DNA from: Protula sp. h YS-2021
Taxonomy: Eukaryota; Annelida; Polychaeta; Sabellida; Serpulidae
DNA: 64,000 nucleotides
Reading direction: 5' to 3'
Assembly (NCBI GenBank): GCA_949752745.1
Contig: OX457031.1
Span: 18,839,424 to 18,903,423, forward strand
Positions 53,462 through 64,000 of this stretch are shown here, piece by piece. The first letter of the stretch is position 1. Every line of letters starts with the position of its first letter. A program made the position numbers and the translations under genes. The notes under the pieces were generated by a model that did not search any database, had not been told where the DNA came from, and saw only the letters and a list, made by a program, of their open reading frames with translations.

Positions 53462-54290
53462 TCTACTGGATAATAGCCAACAATACCTTGTTTTGGACAT
53501 TACCCTACCGTATAATACCCGACTTGGATAATATCCTACTATTTTGGAAACCTTATCATAGGTAATAAAAAGATACCATTGATCTTTTGATGAACTTTTT
53601 TCAAAAGAAATATTGGTGTCTTTGATTAATTTTAAAAAACTTTGATGTTGTAACTCAGTGATAAAGAGTAGCGATTGATTATAGATGAAAGTTTTTAGTT
53701 TATTCATATGTGTGTCAATTGTAGTGCAAATCAATCTGTACTCATGTCAAATTGCAAGCACATGCTTGATTCCAGTTGTTGACTTGTAATCAACAGTTTA
53801 TTATGATGCAAGGGCACATCGGTTTACTATCTAGAACCCTTGAACTTTACATGAAATTCAAATGATTATCCAGCATTAATGGGTATTAAACCATACACAT
53901 TCTGACATGCCACACATTGCATAGGAAACTAAATGTTCTTCTTGAAGGGTATGTTCACGGACAGGCCTTGGATAGTTTAATAAAATCTGTCAAGATTTCG
54001 TAGATTCACACGAGGATCCCATGGAGAGTTTTGGTGTCGTAATTTTTGGGGTATTTTGGCACTGCTATAACGTGTGTTAAACGCAAGCTCACTTTTGTTG
54101 GTGATTTGTCTTAAATTAAAGAAATAAATTGTCAATTTTTAATTCTTTCTTCCTTGAAAACGTCGAGTATTCTCCTTTAGAATACTATTCCATTTCGGGT
54201 ATTTTCCATTCGAGTATTCTCCTTTAGAATGCTATTCTATGTCGGGTATTTTCCATTCGAGTATTATCCGGTCGGCTACTTTCCTGTTTT
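53462..54290. repeat. Inverted pair of GGGTATTTTCC-type repeats
   Basis: 54164-54287 holds 2.5 direct copies of a 47-bp unit (CGAGTATTCTCCTTTAGAAT..TCGGGTATTTTCC). On the minus strand 53462-53560 reads similar phrases (GTCGGGTATTATACGG, GGATATTATCC). This suggests a terminal-inverted element of ~830 bp. Confidence 0.4.
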
Positions 54291-54645
54291 CAGTAGGGAA
54301 TTGTCTGAGACCATAAAATAGGTCAATCTTCCGTTACTTTGTTTGAAACGAGATGCTTTTAAGTTATTTCTGTCATTTATCGGCCTTTGCTAGCTCTAGA
54401 AAATCATCAGCCTCACATATTCACAACAGTAAATGCTGAGGCAAGCAGGTATAGTGTCCGACTCAAAAGACACTGTCTTGTGTTTTCATTCAAATATACT
54501 GATGAACAAAAGGAAGTACACAGTAAATTTATTTCATATCTTGGAAAATAAAAATTCTGGATTATAAATATTCGAACGTAAGATGGTCTTCCGGTTTTGA
54601 GCCTTGACTTCAATTAAGACCTTTTTTAGGTATTAGAAACATGGG

Positions 54646-54904
54646 TATATATACCGGCATGACAGTAGGCAGCGCGTGTGAAGGAGAATCGGACAGCGAT
54701 ACGTTCCGCAGTACTTTTCTCGAGTGGATATGTTTGAATGCGTCTTGGTCATGGTTTCAAGTGCAATAAAGTTCGGCGCCCACCCGCGATATTGAAACGT
54801 TGCTCAGTTGACTGTGCTTCAAGAGCGGTTTAAACTCTTGGCTGTGTGATCTACCAACGATATTTTCTCGAAATTGAAAGAGAGGGAGGTTTTCAGTTCT
54901 TCAG
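54646..54904 (+). promoter_or_regulatory. Possible TATA promoter and first exon
   Basis: TATATATA (54646-54653) lies about 30 bp before a GC-richer transcript-like stretch, which ends at a possible donor TTCAG|GTTTGT (54905). No coding frame or downstream exon was found, so this is weak. Confidence 0.2.
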
Positions 54905-54909
54905 GTTTG

Positions 54910-56120
54910 TGAGATATTGAAATTTCATTGAAAATGTCAATGTAACACAGGTTAATGTATCAGTAGCGGAGATACAAAAAATTTGAAGATCTTATATACT
55001 TACCTTTTTGTTCGTCAGTAAAGTAAACATATTCAAATGATATTGCAATGTTACGGGTGTGGGGTGGGGGGGGGGGGGGAGGGAGGGATGTGGAGTTACT
55101 TTATCTGTAAAGTCATTGAACAGAAATCGAAATCAAGACCTCGTTCACATATAAATGCTTGATAAATGCTCGAAAAGTCTGCTCTTTAAATATGATTAAT
55201 TCGAAAAGATTATGTTTTTTTTGTAAAATGCAGTTCGTTGAAGATCGTTGAAGCTTCGTGAAAAAAATGATCGTTGATTTGTTTGTAGAGTTATATATCG
55301 CTGAATATCTGTAAACAAAGAACAAGTGGATGTTTGCGTGGTGACCAACCCACCCCGACTATGAGAGTGCACCCCTCCTTCCGGCCGTGGGGTAAAGGGT
55401 ATGGTTGGGGGTTGGAGCACGCTGTTAGAAATATAACCTTCCTTACAACAAAGGTGTGATATATTAACCTCTTAATGCTCCATGGCGCATTTAACATTGT
55501 TTTTATAAGTTGTGACGTAAACAAAAGAACGTGCTAAATATAAACTATGAGACAGAAGTAGCCCTATTAGCTCTGCCTTAAAGATAATTTGGATTTTTCT
55601 AAAAACGGATACATGCAACAAGTCGCATTAATTACGTTTTTATTTTTTAATCTCTATGTGTGACTCAGTATGATATCCCAATTGTTGATATAATTACAAC
55701 GAGCCTCAATTAAGCACCAGTTTCTGTATGCATGTATATAGCGCTTGCCCAAATCATATTAGTAATTTAAAAACCCAAAATATATTTCTAGTGTCAGAGC
55801 TTGGACATTCTTAATTTCCGTTTTTAACCTGGGTTAAAAATTTGAAAATTTAAAAAGCATAATAATCTTTACCTTTTCCCTCCGTAATAACGTTGAATTG
55901 ATTTTAAAACCTTAATTTACTGAGGTCAATTTTCAGTTATTTGTGGATGAAGATGCTCGTGTTTTCAGTGTGACTACGAAGTGCCGTGAGAGCTCTCGGT
56001 GGTTAGGTATCGGCAACGGAGTGACACGAGTCTGGCTAGGGCCTGCAAGAGCATTACAAACGCCTGTTGTGACATCTTAGGGTTCCAGCAGTGGTGTGTT
56101 CTCTATCATAAAAAGCCAAT
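54910..56120. other. No gene recognised
   Basis: AT-rich with a poly(G) patch at ~55062-55079. Confidence 0.4.
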
Positions 56121-57190
56121 ACCTGTTCTAACAGTCTACTCGTCCTTTGAGACTTAGTCCTTGCGTGAGGTCATGTCCATCAGAGCATTCAGTCTGTCTG
56201 TGAAGCGATGTGGCAATACCCCCAACCCCCCACCCCACCCCCACCCTCCGCCAAGACCACGCCCGTTCCCGTGCGTACATCCACACCGCTGGCCTCACGC
56301 ATGCTTGGTACTTTATGTAACTAACTGCTGTTGTGTTGTCGGTTAGGAAAAGTAACACCTTCACCTGGAATGTCAACTGCCAGCAGAGTACAGGAGCCCC
56401 ATCGGTTCCACCTTTTCCGTTGCTGCCAGCAGTCAGTAGCGTTTCGCCCACTGTACCCACCCCACCACCCTGCAGCCCTTATGTATGGGTACGGGCGGGA
56501 GAGAGGCGGTCAGCTTGATAAGATCCTTGGTCCTTCCACCAGGCAGCTAACTAGCCTTGTCACCAACGCACCCCCCTCCACCCCCCGCCCTCCCCCCCCC
56601 CCCGCGCCACACAACAGGGTCTGTAAAATGCACTCGATGATGAGACAGCACATGCAAGCTTCTTCTGGCTACGGCCTCCACGTATCCCGGGTGCCTCTTC
56701 TCGGATCACAACCTTGGCATCCGATCGTACTGAGGGCAAGCAAGCTGGGACGTGGTTTGGGTACCTGAGCGGAGTGAAATCCATTCTATGGTCACTGAGT
56801 CTGTATGCTGAGTTTACTGGGCGTATGGATGACTGCAAAATCCAGTGCTCTCCCATAACCTGCGTCTTTAGCCTATAATTCGGCTTCAGTCGGATGGCGT
56901 CCAAGTTACTCCCCGCTTTCTTCAGGTTACAAACAAAAGGTTCTTCTTCATCGGCCTATCGGGATCCAGTCCGGGCTTTGTTTTTTATTTGGTTTGATCG
57001 TCTGCGTGTTTGAGAACCGTTGCATGGCGTCAACCACATCTCAAAAGAGGATGTCTAGTTGATCGTGTATGGTTGATGATCATACCGCTTCGTCGCTGAA
57101 CCTGGCGACCGATTTCTCGTCTAGGCGTCGTTGAAACTGTAACCCGCTGCCTTTGGGTGACCTCAACTAGTCGCCGCATTGTAGGTGCTT
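56120..57190 (-). mobile_element. DIRS-type retrotransposon copy C (internally deleted)
   Basis: RNase H pieces on the minus strand: LTDNTTAVSYIKYQ (near 56340-56300) and MDMTSRKD...SKDE, the usual AD-x-x-SR...EW region (near 56170). The 5' flank CGCCGCATTGTAGGTGC (57171-57187) matches CTTGCCGCACTGTAGGTGCC near copy B (50332-50351). The distance is far too short for a full element, so ORF1 and RT are mostly missing. Confidence 0.55.
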
Positions 57191-57528
57191 AAATAGTGAA
57201 ATGTGCACGCATCGGTGGCGTGAAGTGTGGCGTGGCGTTTTGTTCTCGCTTAAGGCTATCTGTCACTTAGCAGACGTTCTCTAGCGCTTGCGCGGTGGTG
57301 ACTCACTGTTACAATGACTCAGAAGAGCCTGGTCACGTGTTACCCTCCTCATTCTATATATAGATATATAGATAAACGGCTCGCCGTCTTTGTGCATGTC
57401 TTTGTGGGACTGGAGCTTTACGACCCTATTGGGTATCCCGCTGAGTATTCGTTCGCGTGACTGGGAGATGTCGCTTCTCACTTCGGATTCCAATGCCCTT
57501 GGCTGGATCCGGAAGAGTTATGGTGGCG

Positions 57529-57604
57529 CTAGCGTGCGCCAGCGCCAAGGTGGTCTGTCATGCAAACTTGTGTGCACCAGCGCCAAGGTGGCTTGTCATG
57601 CAAA
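57529..57604. repeat. 38-bp tandem duplication
   Basis: GCCAGCGCCAAGGTGG...CTTGTCATGCAAAC is repeated directly once. Confidence 0.6.
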
Positions 57605-57779
57605 CCTGCGCAGAGTGAGGTGCGAGCACTGTCCATCCGGTGAAAATCAGTGGGAGGGCACAAAAATCTCAGAAAGCGCTATGGTAACATTCGCGCGTAA
57701 CTCAGATTTCTGGCTGCTGGTAAATCCCTTCCCCAGAGTTACACGCGCATTTGGCTAGGGAGTCTCACTGGTGTACAGT

Positions 57780-59307
57780 GTATTAAGGGAAGGGGTGGGC
57801 GAGATGACGGGGCTGGCTGCCAAACACAGGATAACTAGATGGAAGGTCGCATGCATGTGTGTTGCTCAGTCTGTTAACGTTACGTAAAACGCCAAAGATA
57901 AGTAAGGTCGAGCCTCGAAACCGAACTGGTCGTAAGAAATGCAAGGAAGCGATAGACGCCAGCGACAGAAACAGAAGCCCATCACAACGAAACGATTTTT
58001 GAGCTTTAAGTAGGCATCAAACTGTCAAGGCTGAGTTTCTCTTGACACTGTTTCCAAGATCCAGTTTTTGGAATCCTGATCTTCTGGAAGCAGCCAAAAA
58101 CGATCGATTTTCTTGGCCAGGGGTGAAGATGAAAAGTCAGTAAACAATGACATAAAAGATCAATTGTATGACGGACAAGAAAAGTATGGGTGAGACTTTT
58201 CAAGAGTATTGGGTTAGAGCCCACGGCAACTCTTGTTGCTGTTCATTTGTCTTAACAAAATGTTATTTAATATGGCATTACTGCTTTTGTAGCTTTTTAC
58301 CCAAGCTTATTAATTACATGCAACAGTTCTGTTTACCTGAGAAATGGTCTCTGTAATTAGAGGTAATGGGACATAATTATAAGAAGCCTTTCACTGCGCT
58401 GCTGGCAACTGGACGCATAATAAGCAAACCATATATGGTGCAGTTCCACAAATTACATAAATATCGGTGACTTAAGAATTAACTTGATTAACTTTTTTAT
58501 CAACAGTTACTGTTGCTAATTAATATCAGTGCCTTACCAAGGTAAAATGACTTTTGGCCCAGTCATTTTTATTTTCATCAAATCAATACGCGTCAGTGTG
58601 AAAATGACAGTAAAGAGGGCCACATCCGCGGGTGCTTCCGCCTTCCGCCCTTTCATCATCTAGGGCTTATTAGTGGATGAAAAAATGATGACCGGTGATG
58701 TTATTACTCCTCCAGCCTTGGTTCTCTCATGCCCTAGAATGGCGTGGGAGCAGGTACCAAGACCAGTGAACGAGAGAGGCTCGGGTTAGTGGGGTGATAG
58801 GGGAAGGGGGGGTCTATGTTCCATATAAATCAAAGACCGTCGGTCAGATATTCAGATGTTTAATTTCTGGTTCATCTCTCGCGTAGATTTCCGCCATTTA
58901 TAATACAGATATTAGGAAATATTTTGTTCTGCAGGGCTAATTTGAAATTTCGTTTTCAAACGATAGTTGTAATAATCAACAAACTTCAAGAACCGAGAAA
59001 TAGCAAAGCTGGGTAGCTACATCTTTGCCATTATTCGTGATGAGGTTTTCGACGACTGGTTTATATATACAATGGACATTTTAAAGGATTGTTCAACAGC
59101 CATCATTGGCCTAAAAGACATAGGCCAGTCAAGGAACACCACTGAAAGGAGAAAGGGGTTGCCCTCAACCCCTTCCCCAGGAACCCCCTAATTCTATCAA
59201 TGAATAACTGTGTCGAAAAGACTCTTTTTCACTGGGCACACCTGAGACAGACCACTGAATGAATCCGTAAGAATTTGGACAAAAATCCAAGGACAACATG
59301 AAATTTA
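57780..59307. other. No gene recognised
   Basis: No conserved frame, repeat array or RNA gene seen. Confidence 0.4.
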
Positions 59308-59603
59308 TTCATCTCATGCTAGATGCGTTCAAAACATGGTAAATGTATTAACCTCATGCTAAATGCATTCGCCTCATGCTGAATGCGTTCACATCATATT
59401 AATGCATTCATCTCATGCCAAATACGTCACACCATGCTTAAAGCGTTCACACCATGTTTAACGCGTTCCCTCATGATAAATGCGCTTAGAGCATGCTAAA
59501 TGCATTTAGAGCATGCTAAATGCGTTCACACGATGCTAAATGCATTCACACCATGCTGATTGCGTTCCCTCATGCTAAATGCGTTCACCTCATGCTTGAT
59601 GCC
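59308..59603. repeat. 20-bp degenerate tandem repeat, about 15 copies
   Basis: Unit TTCACCTCATGCTAAATGCG with frequent substitutions, as in TTCACACCATGCTGATTGCG and TTAGAGCATGCTAAATGCAT. Confidence 0.8.
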
Positions 59604-59609
59604 ACGCTT

Positions 59610-61330
59610 CGCTACAGAGGTACGTACTAAAAAAAGAAAATAACAGAATCATTTTTGGTCTCCACATTACATAACCTGACAAATAGAATGCCAGTCAGAC
59701 TATAAATAACACAGGATTGATGATTCAAAATTTGAAATACAAAACTCCATGCAAGAAGAGAAGCCTATTAGAAAAAAGTCTACAGGTTTTTCGTTCTTTA
59801 AAGCAAAACAAGCGTGAATGTATACAAGGAAAGAAGGAATGATTTGAATGTTAACGGTTGATGGGAGGTGGCCGTAAGGGGGTGGGGTGGGTGCCAGGGT
59901 GGGCAGTTGGTTCTAACGTCAAGACGTACTTTAGAGCAGAATAAGATGCGGCTCTGCTTCACGATGGTAAAAGTAATGAGCAAATTTACTCTATAGGCAC
60001 TATGCCCTCATATAATGTTTCAAATGCCGGGTATGGTGTTACCGCGAAAATCAACGGAAGGCGCCCACTCATCTATCAAATATATATTCAGGGGAACTGT
60101 AGTATATTGCAACCCGCATAAGGGACCATCACGATAATAGGACCAGTTTTCAACAGTCACCTTCTAGGTGCTGGCTGTTGTGAAGAAATCTAAAAATAGG
60201 ACCACCTCGGAAATCGGAGCACTACAGCTCCGCTACTGGTCTTTTTCGGGATATTTCTATTTATGCATTCATTGTTTCATTTCAATGGATTTCCCTGAAA
60301 ACTATAACTGTCTCAGACCACATTTTAACTGATTTTATAAAGTGCAAACAACACGACTTACTACATCATATACATATGTAACAAATTCACTTACAATTTG
60401 TGTAAAATCAATGATTTTATAAAAATCTGGTGTCCTGCGAAAGTGCGGGGGGGGGGGGGGGGTTAGGCACTCACGTGCCATCTGGTTAACATACTTATCC
60501 ATGAGTTTTAAATACGACCCTTACACGTGGAGCTTCAGAAATATCCCCCCTTTTTAACTAAACGTGGACACCCTTGTAAACTTCGCCTGCTGTAAATGCC
60601 GAGTGTCCGATTTAATAAATGAACACCCCTTTTCACAAAACATACATATAAGCACAGAGCGAACACGTGTTGTTGCTTTTATAGAACAAAAACTAAACAG
60701 ACAATTGCATTAGGCAGAGAGAGTGCACGATTTTTGGTCTCCCATTTTGTTGGACCCGGTGTGCAGTTTTGAAACAGCCACCTTTTCGTGGGAAAGCACG
60801 GAATTAAAATTACCCTACCCCGCCCCTCCCCCCGCCCCCTTAACGAAATTGGCACTAGGCGCGCACCGCGCCTGGCTCCAATATTAACCAAAATAACGAT
60901 GCTTAGCTTTAAATGAAACACTTAGAAATATCCCTAAAGCGCATTTTTTTTGTTCAAGCAAGCTTTATGGACTGACACTTTTTTATGGCAGAGCTTTGAA
61001 CTGTGAAGTGATTTATTTATATATTTTTCTTCGACACAGAAAGTTGGCAAACAGCAACGTGTGAGTCATGTCAATATTAGTTTTCACCGTAAGCCATTGC
61101 CGTATTAAAACTTCCTTCTTTTTCCGTGTGAGCGCCATGGCAGAGAAAAAAGACGTAATGTCGATCTAGAGTTGAAAATCACAAGAAAAAGTCACACTAC
61201 TGTCACATTACCAGGCCGGTAATGCAGCAAAGATGAAGCGGCGGAGGGGAAGGGGGGGGGGGGGGGAATCAGTGGATTAGTTCTGAAGTAGATCGCATTG
61301 TCAAACTAGAGCAGTGTGCATAGCTCACAT
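59610..61330. other. No gene recognised; possible transposon scraps
   Basis: 60095-60250 repeats GGACCA and ATAGGACC phrases like those at 32970-33070. Poly(G) tracts at ~60447-60462 and ~61251-61266. Confidence 0.35.
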
Positions 61331-61959
61331 ATTCCCCACAGGCTCCCCTCAGTTAAACACGGCCATCAACAGTCAATCAAGAGCTGAAATTTTCCAAGTC
61401 CAGTTGGTGCATTTTCCTTGTACGAACCTGGCCCATTTACAATACCGATCTGTGTTTCTTCCCATAGAAGCTACTTACCAAGTTTCATTAAAATCCCCGC
61501 AGTTTTTCTTGAAATATCGTGTAAACAAACTCATTCCGATGCAGAAAAATTTCCAGGATTTGGTAAATTTCGAAGTCCATTTGGTTAATTTTCCTTGGGC
61601 CAACTCATTTACACTAGCGATCCTTGTCAGTGCCCACAGAAGCTACACACCAAGTGTCATTAAAATCCTTGCAGTTGTTCTTGAGATATCGTGTTAACAA
61701 TAGTCAATGATGAGCTGAAATTTTCCAAGTCCAGCTGGTCCATTTTCCTTGGACGAACCTCGCCCATTTACGATACCGATCTGTGTTAGTTCCCATTAGA
61801 AGCTACATACCAAGTTTCATGGAAATCCTTGCAGGAGTTTTTAAGTTATCGTGTTAACAAGCCTTTGATGACAGACCGATCGACAGACCGACAGACCGAC
61901 AGACAGACAGACACGCGGTCGATCGCATATATACCCCACAGGTTCTACCTGCGGGGATT
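61331..61959. mobile_element. TIR-bounded element with three ~165-bp tandem units
   Basis: The left ATTCCCCACAGG and right CCTGCGGGGAT are inverted repeats. Units are marked by AGAAGCTAC near 61467, 61638 and 61798, and TTCATTAAAATCC phrases. A GACAGACCGACAGACAGACA run precedes the end, and a hairpin closes it (CCCCACAGGTTCTACCTGCGGGG). The layout is like 1766-2980. Confidence 0.65.
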
Positions 61960-62093
61960 AAAAAATAAAAGGCAATAGATGTATATTCTTTTTTCTGATC
62001 AGCATAAAATAAATAAAATTGTTTGGTCCTAGCAAGTTAAGTCGAAAGAAGATTCCGATTTTGATTAATAACAAATATGGTCTTAGAACCAAG

Positions 62094-62094
62094 T

Positions 62095-62193
<99 letters not shown>

Positions 62194-62207
62194 GTCTCTC
62201 TCTCTCC
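62094..62207. repeat. (TC)n microsatellite
   Basis: CT dinucleotides for about 110 bp with TGTCTG interruptions at the right end. Confidence 0.95.
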
Positions 62208-62209
62208 TC

Positions 62210-64000
62210 GCATCCCCTCCAAGTTGCGATGCTGGGGAGCTGGCATAATATTTATGTCGGTTCTTCATCATGAATAAAATCCGAAAATTCGAAGCAACAA
62301 ATTAGATCCTTATAAAAAAACAAAAAGAAAACAAACAAACACACAAAAACAAACAAACAAAAAAACCCCCCAAAAAACAATGCATCTTTACGACGAGGCA
62401 CTATAAATCATGGCCAGAAGGTTTTGCCGAATTCTCTTTTTAATGTGAAAAAATGTACCACATGGGTCAAACCGAACTTTCACTTGTCAAAACACACCAT
62501 AAGCTAAAATAGAAAGTCTGAGATAATTATCGATGAAATATTTCGCACAATAAATTGGAGACCTCAATCCCAGAGCACACTTTGCCTTCTCTGTCTAGCA
62601 ATCTGTTTGTATGTCTGTATGTATGTCTGCCTCTCTGTCTGTCTGTCTGTCTGTCTGTCGAGCTGTATATCTTTCTGTCTCTTCCTTTGTCTGTCTGTGT
62701 GCAATCTGTTTCTCTTGTTTTTTTTCATAATCTCCCTTACACTCTAACCCCCCTTTCTTTTAATGTCTGTTCTGTGCGACCTCCCCTTACCTGCTCCCAT
62801 CATACTTCACCTCACCCCCCCCCCCCCCCCCCGCATAATTTCTCACCAGGATAGCATTGTCAGAGACAGTCACTTCCTTTTATGATGACCAGACCTGTGT
62901 TAATATCTACAAAATGTTCATACCCGTACCATCTTGCACAGGCATTTGATTGGTCCCTTAACGGATCCTGTCCTTATATTTAAAAGCTAAAAGAAAGAAA
63001 AAAAAAAAGAACACACACACACACTAGAAACATGGAGAGGGACAACGCTAAGCGAAAACCATAAATCATTTAACATTTCAAGGTTTCATGAAGCTTAAGC
63101 ACAAAGTCACGATTTTACCACATATTGATGGTTCGAGTTGTTTTATTTCCACCCCTTTTGTTATGTTCAACATTACGAAATATGTGTCACGCAAATAACA
63201 CGAATAAGGTCTATTCACACGATACTTTTCTGCCTGCATGTTTTGCATACCTGATCGGTTGCCTTTTCTAATTTCATACAGTGGAAAACCTTTACAACTT
63301 TATTAATTTGCATATAGATACACAGAAAACAGGAATACTGTATCTAAAAGGATGGCTGTCGGAGAAATTCGAATACGAACCGAATCACTTAAATTCAAAT
63401 GAGAAGATATGGTTAAGAAAACACAGACGGCAGAAAGTTTCTTGTGTGTATCGACCATAACCCCATTTGGTTACGCACAAAAAAGGACAAAATAAAGGAA
63501 GTATTATTCAAGCTAATGTCGTTTTTGAAGCTCAGCAGAGCACAACATTGACTGACGTCTGGGACATGAAGTTGCTTCTGACACATTTATGTGTGCGCAA
63601 AACCAAAGCTGCACTCGTGTCATTAGAATAGTCATGAAAAGTTGATTCAAATCCGTTTTTATCGATTTATTTTAATGGTAAAATGGAAAATAAAGGTGGA
63701 TAGTGAAAGACTAATTTTAACAGGTTTCTTCAATGTTGTTTACTGGATATATTTATGCACCAAAAATAATATTTAGATCTTGAAATCACAATAACAAAAA
63801 TCTACATGTTTTGGTAAGTTGACCTGCGTTTTCATAATTTCAGTTGTACCAGGGAACTTTAAGCTTAATGAACAATTTCTTAAAATTACACTTACGAACA
63901 GATGTCACAGAATTCTTCTGTGAAAAAAAGGTTTTCCCTGACTACATACAAGTCCAAATGTAATGACAATCAATTCTTATATATATTCTTACGCAAACAC
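62210..64000. other. No gene; small microsatellites
   Basis: Contains (TCTG)n at ~62629-62660, poly(C) at ~62814-62832 and (AC)n at ~63012-63024. Otherwise AT-rich and unrecognised. Confidence 0.4.

Noticed and set aside
53342..53734. 130-codon minus frame
   Set aside because: AT-rich, overlaps a repeat block, shows no recognised domain or splice support.
61314..61697. 127-codon plus frame
   Set aside because: Spans the ~165-bp tandem units; the period explains the open frame.

Overview
The window is eukaryotic (animal) DNA: AT-rich, full of dinucleotide and trinucleotide microsatellites, with split genes and several transposon families. The domain mix (a SUEL lectin plus CUB receptor), the DIRS-type retrotransposons and the abundant short elements with internal ~140-165 bp tandem arrays suggest a lophotrochozoan, most likely a mollusc. 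That assignment is inference; no species is proposed.

One convincing host gene is present, on the minus strand from 18292 (start codon) to 3277 (stop). I assembled it by hand as nine coding exons whose GT/AG sites and reading phases join without a break into a 541-residue single-pass membrane protein. Its order is signal peptide, SUEL (galactose/rhamnose-binding type) lectin domain, CUB domain, a small Cys/Trp module like the hormone-receptor (HRM) module of adhesion GPCRs, an acidic stalk, one transmembrane helix, and a ~190-residue cytoplasmic tail with tyrosine motifs and a C-terminal PDZ ligand. Its introns are packed with transposons, including nested ones.

The rest of the window has no gene I can defend. 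1.7-3.0 kb, 6.4-7.05 kb, 14.8-17.4 kb, 23.5-23.9 kb and 61.3-62.0 kb hold short elements with internal tandem arrays; several end in a 10-bp-stem hairpin followed by CTAG, as Helitron-like elements do. 31.0-32.9 kb is a ~70-copy 27-bp minisatellite that leaves long frames open on both strands. 34.3-36.2 kb (+), 46.15-50.1 kb (-) and ~56.1-57.2 kb (-) are three decayed copies of a DIRS-type (tyrosine recombinase) retrotransposon. Smaller inverted-repeat elements, a Tc1-like transposase remnant and degenerate 20-, 32- and 47-bp repeats fill much of the remainder. A TATA-like start site near 54.65 kb (+) is a weak candidate for the first exon of a gene running out of the window.
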